Below, in pieces: positions 1 through 7,238 of a stretch of DNA of 15,597 nucleotides; the stretch's first letter is position 1, and each line of letters starts with the position of its first letter. The notes below the pieces were generated by a model that was given only the letters and a program-made list of their open reading frames with translations, ran no database searches and was not told the DNA's origin. The stretch covers positions 1 to 15,597 of the forward strand of contig JAJYOO010000021.1 in assembly GCA_021796155.1 (NCBI GenBank). Reading direction: 5' to 3'. The DNA is from Chloroflexota bacterium. GTDB lineage: Bacteria > Chloroflexota > Anaerolineae > Anaerolineales > Villigracilaceae. The position numbers and the translations under genes were made by a program.

Positions 1-575
1 CGCGAATAAAATTCCGGGAAAGTGTTTGTTTGATAACCAACGACCGGCACGCCCATCGTTTCAAGATATTCGAGTGTGGCAGGCAAATCCAAAATGGCCT
101 TAGCGCCCGCACACACAACGATCGTGGGAATCTCTGCCAGCGCGTGCAAGTCCGTTGAAATATCGAACGAGCTTTCCTTGTGAACACCGCCGATGCCACC
201 GGTTGCAAAAACTTTGATACGGGCATTGTATGCGGCAAACATTGTCCCAGCGACGGTTGTGCCGCCATTTGCTTTTTTGACGATGGCTGTGGCGAAGTCG
301 CGGTGACTCACTTTCAGCGGGGCTTTGGCACCAGCAAGCCGCGCCAGCTCTTCGTCCGAGAGACCGATGCGGATTTTTCCGTCGAGCAGGGCAATCGTTG
401 CAGGCGTCGCGCCTTCGCGTTTGATTGTCGCTTCCATGTCCCGCGCCAGTTGGACATTTTGTGGCTGCGGAAGTCCGTGCGTAATGACGGTTGATTCAAG
501 TGCCACGATGGGCAGGTTTGTTTCCAGCGCGCGGTTGATTTCAGATGAGAGAACAAAAAATGAATCTGGTTTCAT
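1..575 (-). CDS. psuG: Pseudouridine-5'-phosphate glycosidase (PsuG), 3' end cut by window edge
   Basis: Reversibly splits pseudouridine 5'-phosphate into uracil and ribose 5-phosphate, in the cytoplasm, as part of pseudouridine salvage. The visible 191 residues match the N-terminal two thirds of the roughly 310-residue family. Recognisable blocks are ALESTVITHGLP (25-36), LDGKIRIGL (64-72), KVSHRDF (88-94), GGTTVAGTM (104-112), VFATGGIGGVH (122-132) and VVCAGAKAILDLPATLEYLE (153-172). By motif, E27, K88 and K159 correspond to the catalytic Glu and Lys residues described for the E. coli enzyme, where the CAGAK lysine forms the Schiff base with the sugar. The start is the only in-frame ATG at the right place, nine bases after the stop of the upstream SPFH-like gene, so it is probably cotranscribed with it. 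No functional link to those membrane proteins is evident. A partner kinase (psuK), if present, would lie outside the window. Confidence 0.95.
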   Translation of the reverse strand, partial: MKPDSFFVLSSEINRALETNLPIVALESTVITHGLPQPQNVQLARDMEATIKREGATPATIALLDGKIRIGLSDEELARLAGAKAPLKVSHRDFATAIVKKANGGTTVAGTMFAAYNARIKVFATGGIGGVHKESSFDISTDLHALAEIPTIVVCAGAKAILDLPATLEYLETMGVPVVGYQTNTFPEFYS

Positions 576-584
576 GATGAAATT

Positions 585-2384
585 TTATCGTCCATATCTT
601 TCCATTCGAGTATTAATCCGTTCGATCAACGCAAGGCGCGAGAAATCGGGATGCCGTTCGCGTTCGCTTGCGATCATGCGCTCGATAAGCTTGTAGTTGC
701 CATCAAGCCTTGTCAACAAGGTGCGGTATTGTTCTTCCTCGACTTCGGACGCAGGTGCGGGAGGCACGCTTTCGTCGAGATGCGAGAATGGTCGCGGCTT
801 GACGCGGCTCAAGCTGACTCCGCCAACCACGTGCGATCCGCTGGCAATTTTCAGGAGCTGTTCGATTGCAAGTACAGCTTCCTCAATTTGATCCAGTTCT
901 ACAGCGTGAGCCTGATTCTTGTAATAAGTGTCGAGCGCATCGCCCATCTGATCGAGATAAGATTGTAAGAGCGCTTCGATCAATTTTGTTTTTTCGGAAT
1001 AAAGTTCGCGGTTCTTTTGTTGCGCCGCAAATGGAACGTTCTGGATCAGCCGAAGTTTTTCGTTCAGGAACGCTTCTTCCTTGACCTGCTCGAACACGCT
1101 TGGATCGGAGCGGTCCATGTTCTCGCGGTTGAGACGCCATGCTTCCAAATGGCGATCACTGATCGCGTCGTTCGCAATCCGGTCGGGAATTTTCCACGTG
1201 CCGGGACCGATCCAATGAAGTTCCACGCCGCGCTCGCGTGCGCGTCTCGAAAAGCCGGCAGTGTATCTTCTGAAAACTTCGCTCAATTCCGTGCGCGGAT
1301 GGAACTTGGGCGGCTGCACCGATGACGGCGTATCGGAAGGCGGCTCGCTGGAGTATTGAAGCGTCTCGCGCAGGATCGTATCTTCCTGATTTTCGGATGC
1401 TTCGATCTCTGGCTTGCCGATGCTCGAAAGATATTCAGCGAGCTTATGTTGATTCATGAATTCAGTGATCGCACCGCGCACCAAACCCTGCATGGCATTT
1501 GTCCAATGCGAGGGAAGTCCCGATGGATGCGGGCCTTCAATCAACACCGGCACAGACTGGCGATAGATCAAATCTTCGATGCTTTTCGGGTTGAACGGAT
1601 AAGGCAATTCGATGGTTGGCGTTGCGTCCTTGACATCGCGGCGGACGCTGAACACCGCACGGACATCAATCGCGCTGACAGGGATCCCGTCCAGGCTGCG
1701 GCTGACAACGGTCATCGGTTCGGCAGATGGATTGCCGATGTACTGGTCGCGCAGGTTGATGATCGGTTCACGCAAACGCTCGAAGCCATCCAGGATCAAA
1801 TTGTCGGGGCCGAGAGATGCGGGGCCGATCACATGCGGAGTCCCGTCTGGTTCCTCGAACAGGGCCGCGCTGTCGAATTCGACCAGGACGCGTCCGGGGC
1901 CGCCGATCAACATGATGGACGAGTTCAGGCTCGCGTCCGCGACCTTGCCATCACGGATGTGAAGGACTTCGCTGGTCCCGCTCAACGATAACTCGCTGAT
2001 GAATTTCCACGCGATCCGGACATCCTTGAGTTCAAAAACGTCGGCGAGATAATTCCCTGCCATGTTGATGGCAATCGAAGCAGGGATGAGCAAAATCAGG
2101 AGCAGCTGAAAAACGATAATCGCGGATGGAAACAGAATGGATTGCAGGCTGATCGCGGGCGCGGACGTGAAAACAGGAAAAACATAAAGCAGGATGTGAA
2201 CGATGAACCCGAACGCAATAAAACCCGCACCCAAGGCCAATATCCTGAACCGGCGATACGCGGGGCCATGAATGCTCAAGTCGAAGAATTTGCTCGATTG
2301 AACTTCGAGCCATTCATGGAACAACGTCCTGAATCGTTTGCGCTCGATTTGCCACGCGGATGGAGTCTGCGCTTGTGTATTCAT
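585..2384 (-). CDS. SPFH/band-7-like membrane protein D, divergent
   Basis: Membrane protein of 599 residues, not assignable to a named gene. There are two hydrophobic segments near the N-terminus (about 46-72 and 83-106) and the rest is soluble. The start at 2384 is preferred because its ATG overlaps the TGA of the upstream gene as ATGA, the usual sign of translational coupling; an upstream in-frame ATG at 2405 would add seven residues. The soluble part shows the two signatures shared by all four SPFH-like proteins here: GGPGRVLVEF (161-170) followed by an FERLREPIINLRDQ segment (201-214), and RGVELHWIGP (385-394) leading to a conserved Trp (W416, HLEAW). Between them is a low-complexity Ser/Pro linker (about 345-362). 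The C-terminal 180 residues are Gln/Glu/Lys-rich and probably helical or coiled. I infer a scaffold or oligomeric role by analogy with SPFH proteins; function is unknown. Confidence 0.8.
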   Translation of the reverse strand: MNTQAQTPSAWQIERKRFRTLFHEWLEVQSSKFFDLSIHGPAYRRFRILALGAGFIAFGFIVHILLYVFPVFTSAPAISLQSILFPSAIIVFQLLLILLIPASIAINMAGNYLADVFELKDVRIAWKFISELSLSGTSEVLHIRDGKVADASLNSSIMLIGGPGRVLVEFDSAALFEEPDGTPHVIGPASLGPDNLILDGFERLREPIINLRDQYIGNPSAEPMTVVSRSLDGIPVSAIDVRAVFSVRRDVKDATPTIELPYPFNPKSIEDLIYRQSVPVLIEGPHPSGLPSHWTNAMQGLVRGAITEFMNQHKLAEYLSSIGKPEIEASENQEDTILRETLQYSSEPPSDTPSSVQPPKFHPRTELSEVFRRYTAGFSRRARERGVELHWIGPGTWKIPDRIANDAISDRHLEAWRLNRENMDRSDPSVFEQVKEEAFLNEKLRLIQNVPFAAQQKNRELYSEKTKLIEALLQSYLDQMGDALDTYYKNQAHAVELDQIEEAVLAIEQLLKIASGSHVVGGVSLSRVKPRPFSHLDESVPPAPASEVEEEQYRTLLTRLDGNYKLIERMIASERERHPDFSRLALIERINTRMERYGR

Positions 2385-3967
2385 AATTCTTTTGACTCCA
2401 TCCAATTGACCAAGTCATCCAGCGCGTTGACTTCGTTCGTAACGCGGCGCAGAAGGCCGTCGTTCATTTTGATCTCGGCCTGTGTGCGTTGAAGCAATGT
2501 TTTTACCGCGGCTGAAATATCGCGCGGCTGATCTCGGATGATGGACTGACTCAGGATAAAGGCGTGGTCCTGAAGCGCCTTCATCTTCCCGCTTTCGCTG
2601 TAAACAGTATTGAGACGCTCGATGCGGCGGTGGTCGGCTTTTGCGTTGACCAGCCAGTTCGTCGTCCAATTCTGAACGATCTGCGCCTCGATGGTCGGGT
2701 TGAACTGGAGCGCACTCACGCCGACACCTGAAACGGCCAGCCCGCGTTCCTTCAATTTTTTGTACTCATCGCTTGCAACGAATCCTTCAACCGGACGTCC
2801 CACTTCGTCCAACACCGGGACGACCGCTTGCGTCATGCGCGCCTTCATCATCTGCATAATTGTCTGCAACGCGGTCTGTTTCTTTAATTCCACGGGCAGG
2901 CTCGTCACAGATGTTGGTTCATGAACCGGCGTTTCAGGTTTCAGCACGACATTGTTTGCGATGAAGGAACTTTGCAGACTCTCTTCCAGCGAGTTGTTGA
3001 TCCATCTGAGAATGTTTGCGAAGAGTCCGATTTTTGTCGGCGCGGGTGGCGGTGGCGGTTCCGGCGGTGGGGCAGGCGGTTCGGGCTGTGGGACTTCCGG
3101 TAGCGGGTCGAGGCTCGCTTCAAAAAGCTGGTTCAACGTGAACTTGCTGAGATATTCCCTCCACAAGTCCGCGGCGATCATAGCGGGCAGTTGATTCCAG
3201 GGAACGTGATGTTCTTCCTCGGAAGTCGAATTGGGATTGACGCCTTCGCCGCGCGCGGCTTTCTCCACCGCTTCTTTGTCGAACCCGAAGCGGGATCCCG
3301 GTTCTCCGGGCGACGCGGGCCCCGCATCAACTTTGAACGTCACGCTGATGTTGGGGATGATCTCGATGCCGTCGCGCGTCATGGCACTGACCGCTTCGCG
3401 TCTATCTTGGACTTCGCGATGTCTTCGGTGATCCTCTTCGCTCGCGTTCTCTTTCAGCTTTTCAAAGGGATCGTCGTCACGGCGCGGGCCAATCGTCTGC
3501 GATTGAGTGTGCAGGCTGATGACACTGGCGATCTGTTCCCATTTGTCAATAAAATGGACGCCGGGGCCAAGCACTTGTTTGTAAGTTGTCGGCGTGCGGG
3601 TCACGACCGCGCTGGCAGTATCCAGCCACAAGACGCCGGGACCGATCTTCTCGCTCTCGCCTTCGCGCTCCACCAGCCGTCCGTTCTTGACGAAGATGGC
3701 CGGGCCATGTCCGTTCACGGCATGGAGCCACAGACGATTAAAAATCTTCTTGCGCTCTGCCAGCGTGCGGATCGGCAAAATGAACTGGGCGTAAAAATAG
3801 ACGGCCGCCTGCAAGAGCAGGACCAACGCGACCGCGTCAAAGATGATGCCCAAAATATTTGCGCCGAAGCCTCGCTGCCGGATGTTGTACGCGTAAATGC
3901 CCAGCAGGAGGAATCCCAAAATCAAACCGCGGAACCAGGGTTTTTGATAAAACGGTATCTCTTCCAT
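2381..3967 (-). CDS. SPFH/band-7-like membrane protein C with proline-rich insert
   Basis: Protein of 528 residues with two N-terminal hydrophobic helices (about 12-28 and 38-62). The SPFH-like region carries IGPGVLWL (108-115), then VLGPGVHFIDKWEQIASVISLHTQ (132-155, two adjoining pieces of the signature) and DGIEIIPNISVTF (199-211). The second signature, GLAVSGVGVSALQF (409-422), leads to W434 (IVQNW). A charged stretch follows the first signature (about 162-192). A striking Pro/Glu segment (288-310) is inserted inside the SPFH core. The last 90 residues are charged and likely helical. No clear Shine-Dalgarno sequence precedes the ATG. The bases 3961-3975 form an inverted repeat (CTTCC/GGAAG) that holds the start codon, which could limit translation. 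It overlaps the next gene by four bases. I call it a divergent SPFH paralogue with confidence from shared motifs, not from a search; the biochemical role is unknown. Confidence 0.82.
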   Translation of the reverse strand: MEEIPFYQKPWFRGLILGFLLLGIYAYNIRQRGFGANILGIIFDAVALVLLLQAAVYFYAQFILPIRTLAERKKIFNRLWLHAVNGHGPAIFVKNGRLVEREGESEKIGPGVLWLDTASAVVTRTPTTYKQVLGPGVHFIDKWEQIASVISLHTQSQTIGPRRDDDPFEKLKENASEEDHRRHREVQDRREAVSAMTRDGIEIIPNISVTFKVDAGPASPGEPGSRFGFDKEAVEKAARGEGVNPNSTSEEEHHVPWNQLPAMIAADLWREYLSKFTLNQLFEASLDPLPEVPQPEPPAPPPEPPPPPAPTKIGLFANILRWINNSLEESLQSSFIANNVVLKPETPVHEPTSVTSLPVELKKQTALQTIMQMMKARMTQAVVPVLDEVGRPVEGFVASDEYKKLKERGLAVSGVGVSALQFNPTIEAQIVQNWTTNWLVNAKADHRRIERLNTVYSESGKMKALQDHAFILSQSIIRDQPRDISAAVKTLLQRTQAEIKMNDGLLRRVTNEVNALDDLVNWMESKEL

Positions 3968-3989
3968 CGCGGAAGATTTTATATCAAAA

Positions 3990-4006
3990 TAGGGGATTTA
4001 GGGGAT
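3990..4006. repeat. Tandem TAGGGGAT direct repeat upstream of SPFH-like gene C
   Basis: Two copies of TAGGGGAT start nine bases apart (3990-3997 and 3999-4006) in the 128-base gap between the divergent genes at 3967 (minus) and 4096 (plus). They sit just upstream of a TATAAA-like box on the minus strand (about 3978-3983). They could be an operator or a chance A/G-rich tract. I found no convincing -35 box for the minus-strand gene. Confidence 0.25.
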
Positions 4007-4059
4007 GAAGATGATAGGGTGAAATAGCAGTGCAGTTTCCAACCAAGTCGACATATTGC

Positions 4060-4089
4060 TTGACAGTCGTGATTGCACAGGTATATACT
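4060..4089 (+). promoter_or_regulatory. Sigma-70-type promoter, probably giving a leaderless mRNA
   Basis: A perfect TTGACA (4060-4065), an 18-base spacer and TATACT (4084-4089) lie directly upstream of the ATG at 4096. Counting seven bases from the end of the -10 box puts the transcription start on about position 4096, the A of the start codon. No Shine-Dalgarno sequence is present, which fits leaderless translation. Confidence 0.65.
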
Positions 4090-4095
4090 CTTTGA

Positions 4096-4791
4096 ATGAA
4101 AAGATATTTTCTGTGGGCGGCAATAATTGTAGCTACAATTGTCTATTTCTTTCTGGGGTTAAGATACGGGTTAGTTTTCTTGAACTACGTGGGAATTTCA
4201 TTTTCTGATGCATCAACCATTATTGAGGTATTACGATCTCTAATCGAAACAATAGCAATTATTGTTGCTGGAGTTTGGACCTATGAGCGCTTTATCAAAT
4301 CGAGAGAGGATTATCCTTATCCCAAAATACAGCATCGAACTGAACACTATGTTTTAGAAAATAACACCATTTACTTAAGTGTGTTTGTCACTGTAACCAA
4401 TGAGGGAAAAACAAAACTTGATCTAGGCGGCGGAAAAATTTTCGTTAGGCAAGTCTCTCCCTTGGCAGAAGAAATTAAGAAACCTATAGAGGACGCAGTA
4501 AGAAATTCTCAGGAAGAGGATATTCGACTAGGGAATATCCAGGGACTTTTCAGAGACACAGGGCAAAGACTTGGTTGGTTGACTTTAGGCTCTCGCGAAT
4601 GGAAGCAATTGCGAGGAAAATTGAAAGAACTTGAGCCTGGTCAGACCAGGGAAATTCAATTTGACTTTCTTCTACTTGAGAGAAATGTTAAGGTACTTGA
4701 AATAATTAGCTATTTTGAATATGCACAGTCAAGTTGGGAACTAGCAACACTATATTCATTAAAAACTGTTGGGGGTGCTTCTTCTTTGTAA
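4096..4791 (+). CDS. Hypothetical two-helix membrane protein
   Basis: I do not recognise this 231-residue protein. It has two hydrophobic helices, about 4-30 and 47-63, separated by a short loop. A basic stretch (ERFIKSRED, 64-72) and a soluble C-terminal domain of some 165 residues follow. That domain has a beta-rich look: YLSVFVTVTNEG (about 93-104) resembles the 'VTN.G' strand seen in many membrane-anchored beta-sandwich proteins. The positive residues after helix 2 suggest that the domain is cytoplasmic. The gene has its own promoter, no Shine-Dalgarno sequence, and runs against the minus-strand SPFH-like genes on both sides, so it may be an independent cassette inserted between them. It is visibly A+T-rich, like the genes to its right. 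The 80 bases after its stop, up to the convergent stop at 4872, contain no clear terminator, only a weak imperfect hairpin (about 4854-4869). Confidence 0.8.
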   Translation: MKRYFLWAAIIVATIVYFFLGLRYGLVFLNYVGISFSDASTIIEVLRSLIETIAIIVAGVWTYERFIKSREDYPYPKIQHRTEHYVLENNTIYLSVFVTVTNEGKTKLDLGGGKIFVRQVSPLAEEIKKPIEDAVRNSQEEDIRLGNIQGLFRDTGQRLGWLTLGSREWKQLRGKLKELEPGQTREIQFDFLLLERNVKVLEIISYFEYAQSSWELATLYSLKTVGGASSL

Positions 4792-4871
4792 GGCGATTCT
4801 TATTAACAAGGAAGTTTTTATTAGCGACTGAGACTATTCGAGAACTATGTTGAATTAGCGCTATCGCGTTA

Positions 4872-5750
4872 CTATTCCTTCTTGCCGTGGTTTTCTATTA
4901 ATTCATCGTACTTCTTTAATTCTTCAAATAAATCAGATTCTAAGGGGGCTGCGTCCAAGACCTTGTCTTGAAGAGCCCGCACATCTACTGGAATAATAAT
5001 ACGTCGGATATGAACTTCATGGTTCCCGGATTGTTCTATTTCCTTAAACTTTTGCGCTTGGTCCTTTTGTAATGAATTCTCATCCTGTCCATCGGAGCTT
5101 ATGGAAATTTGTGACTTAATTTCCCTGCTTGACGGAAACGGCGTGTCCTCTGGGCGGTTTGGGCTTATAGAGGTTTGTGACTTGATTTCTTTGCTCGATG
5201 GAAATGGCGCGTTTTCGGGCGGCTTAACCCAATGATAACGAGATTTCTTGCTTGTCGTAGAGCTTTGCGCCTCAGCAAAAGTTTTTTCCTTTTCCCATTG
5301 TTTTTCAAACCTCTCACAATTTTTTGCTTCCTCATAATTTCCTTGGTCTATTTTTTCACTGTAAATCGACCTTACGATCTCAAGCGCTTTATTTAATTCC
5401 TCCAAATAAAAATAATATTCAATTTCATTACGAAAAATTACTCCTAAATACCAATGCCCAATAGCTTCATTCCATTGCATGTGGCAAACACTGAAATTCT
5501 CTACAGCGATCTTTGCGTGTTCTTCTACTTTATAAAGTTCGCTACCAATAAGCAAATGGCAATGGGCAATAAATAAGTGATAATAGGGGATATCTTCCTT
5601 GCGGGCGATCAAAATATTTCTATCCAATTCGCCTATTAATGCAATTGTCTTATCCTTTCCTGTGAGACCACAGATCCTGTTTTGAAGATTCAATATTATG
5701 GGATTGTCGACCTTTAAGTATGGGATCACGTTGACGAAATATTGGACCAT
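4872..5750 (-). CDS. TPR-like cytosolic protein with 22-residue repeat linker
   Basis: A 292-residue soluble protein, last gene of the three-gene SPFH operon. Residues about 35-150 are helical with TPR-like spacing; the piece NEAIGHWYLGVIFR (94-107) resembles a TPR helix pair. This is followed by a Lys/Glu-rich helix and then a low-complexity linker holding two copies of a PFPSS(K/R)EIKSQ-type motif (182-192 and 204-214, period 22). A C-terminal segment (RRIIIPVDVRALQDKVLDAA, 249-268) looks folded. There is no signal peptide or membrane helix. The start at 5750 has a good Shine-Dalgarno sequence (GAGG) that overlaps the TGA of the upstream gene, seven bases away, so translation is likely coupled. 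I infer a cytosolic adaptor or assembly partner for the SPFH-like membrane proteins, from the operon position and the TPR fold only. Confidence 0.75.
   Translation of the reverse strand: MVQYFVNVIPYLKVDNPIILNLQNRICGLTGKDKTIALIGELDRNILIARKEDIPYYHLFIAHCHLLIGSELYKVEEHAKIAVENFSVCHMQWNEAIGHWYLGVIFRNEIEYYFYLEELNKALEIVRSIYSEKIDQGNYEEAKNCERFEKQWEKEKTFAEAQSSTTSKKSRYHWVKPPENAPFPSSKEIKSQTSISPNRPEDTPFPSSREIKSQISISSDGQDENSLQKDQAQKFKEIEQSGNHEVHIRRIIIPVDVRALQDKVLDAAPLESDLFEELKKYDELIENHGKKE
5094..5219 (-). repeat. Imperfect 66-base direct repeat inside the TPR-like gene
   Basis: Two copies (coding 5219-5160 and 5153-5094) encode the same pattern, P-E-N/D-A/T-PFPSS-K/R-EIKSQ-T/I-SIS, 22 residues apart. The copies differ mostly by synonymous or conservative changes, so the repeat is probably maintained at the protein level. 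Confidence 0.8.
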
Positions 5751-5757
5751 GATTTCC

Positions 5758-7236
5758 TCAGGGTTGTGATTTTAAAGGATGATATGATATTGTTGGCTGT
5801 TTCGCAGACTCATCATTTATTCGAGGACGAAGGTTCTCTCCCTCTGTCGTTTCAGGTCTAAGAAGTTCTTGGATTTTTTCAAGCGCGTCCGTCAGATAAG
5901 CAGGCGCATATGGATCGCCGAGACTTTCCTGTAGTATTCCGGAGAGCGCTAACAGGACGGCATCGGCGAAGGTTTCAGGGTTCGCCTCACTTAGGCCATC
6001 AGCAATTTGAACGATTAAGTCGCGTTGTGCCTCTGCTCTAGCATTTTCAACTGCCTTTGTCCACTCAGCATCTGCTATTGCACTGCGGACTTCTGCTTTT
6101 GCCTGCCACTGCGCCATCCACTTTTCTACTCGTTTCTCGTGAATGAGTTGCTCCAGAGTAAAGTTTTCAATTTGGATATCCATTAACGTGACGCCTATAT
6201 CTTTCATTAAGTTATGATCTAACATATCTCTTAATTTCTCTCTCACTTCTCCAGAAAGGATTTGCCCAGTAACATTATGACTGTTTGCGACAAACAATTC
6301 TTCCAGATGGTGCCTTGAAATGTAATTTGCTAATGTTCCCTGAACCGTGCCCCATGCACCGTCTAACCAACATGACTCATAAAGTTCTTCCTTTCCATCT
6401 TTGCCTATCTTACGCTTTGTTGTGTTTCTCTCTGCTGCCTTGCGAACACAAAGCGGATCGCAAGGGAAAATCGGCGTATTCTCGCCTGGAATTCCCTCAT
6501 CTTTTGCTAGGGGGCTGGGATCTAAGTCTTCCGTAAAAACAGTGCCGTTAGCATCACCAATTCGGCAGATAATTTTTGCTTGGAATCCTACTTTTATTCC
6601 ATCTTTTGTCCATGCCTCGACATTGCCCGTGTGCGCCTGAGGACGAAGATCGAATATTTCCTTAATCCTCTCATGTTTTTCTAGAAATGCTATTCCTGGA
6701 CCGACCACACGTGAAAAGTGATTGCCACGTTCAAGATAAAGAGCAGTCCCATCCATGATCACTAAGCCTGCTGGCCCACCTAGCCACTTGGTATATGCAT
6801 CTTTTTCCGCGATCTCCCCATTTCTTGCTATTACAAATGGGTAATGAAAGATGGAATCGAGCGGAGGCGGTAAAGGTGGAATACCAAACAAACGCCGTTG
6901 GATTAACTTTCCAGCATTGGTGTCTTCTGGCAGGTTGTAGAAGGCTTTAAAGTATGTGGCAACAGCACGGAAAATAATCACACTTCCGATACAGCTAATG
7001 ATGAGCGGCAAGAATGGCGTTATGACAATAGCTGCGAGTTCGAGGAAGTTGATGACTGGCGATGTGCCAACTGGAAAGCGATTAGGCATTGCGGCAGCGA
7101 ATAAGATCGCTGCTAAAGTTGTTGTTACTATACCCACAAAAATAAGGAAGACGATCCTAAATATTTCGCGGGCATCCTTCCAATGTGCCTGATCGGCAGT
7201 GTAGTAGTTTTGCCATTTGTCGGATGGAATATCCAT
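5758..7236 (-). CDS. SPFH/band-7-like membrane protein B
   Basis: Protein of 492 residues. Two hydrophobic helices (about 24-50 and 62-90) precede a soluble domain. The first SPFH-like signature is the clearest of the four: LGGPAGLVIMDGTALYLERG (152-171), FSRVVGPGIAF (174-184), ERIKEIFDLRPQ (189-200) and WTKDGIKVGFQAKI (209-222). The second is IGVTLMDIQIENFTL (347-361), leading to W373 (VEKW). An Ala/Glu-rich helical stretch (about 378-405, KAEVRSAIADAEWTKAV at 380-396) follows, as in true SPFH proteins. The tail ends in a charged, Pro-containing segment. The ATG lies two bases after the TAA of the upstream gene, with AAAGG as a probable Shine-Dalgarno sequence inside that gene's last codons. 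It probably assembles with its operon partner (7239-8855) in a membrane ring or scaffold; this is inference from the family, and no substrate is suggested. Confidence 0.85.
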   Translation of the reverse strand: MDIPSDKWQNYYTADQAHWKDAREIFRIVFLIFVGIVTTTLAAILFAAAMPNRFPVGTSPVINFLELAAIVITPFLPLIISCIGSVIIFRAVATYFKAFYNLPEDTNAGKLIQRRLFGIPPLPPPLDSIFHYPFVIARNGEIAEKDAYTKWLGGPAGLVIMDGTALYLERGNHFSRVVGPGIAFLEKHERIKEIFDLRPQAHTGNVEAWTKDGIKVGFQAKIICRIGDANGTVFTEDLDPSPLAKDEGIPGENTPIFPCDPLCVRKAAERNTTKRKIGKDGKEELYESCWLDGAWGTVQGTLANYISRHHLEELFVANSHNVTGQILSGEVREKLRDMLDHNLMKDIGVTLMDIQIENFTLEQLIHEKRVEKWMAQWQAKAEVRSAIADAEWTKAVENARAEAQRDLIVQIADGLSEANPETFADAVLLALSGILQESLGDPYAPAYLTDALEKIQELLRPETTEGENLRPRINDESAKQPTISYHPLKSQP

Positions 7237-7238
7237 TT

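Noticed and set aside
1356..1991. 211-codon open frame on the plus strand
   Set aside because: Antisense to SPFH-like gene D; composition is that of a shadow frame in G+C-rich coding DNA.
2385..2405. Upstream start for SPFH-like gene D
   Set aside because: Possible, but the ATG at 2384 forms a four-base ATGA overlap with the upstream stop, which is the more usual arrangement.
3191..4027. 278-codon open frame on the plus strand
   Set aside because: Lies wholly opposite SPFH-like gene C, whose minus-strand reading has membrane helices and family motifs. The plus frame has no recognisable motif and no ribosome-binding site.
4792..4871. Possible terminator between the convergent genes
   Set aside because: The only pairing (about 4854-4869) is short, has a mismatch and lacks a T-run on either strand.
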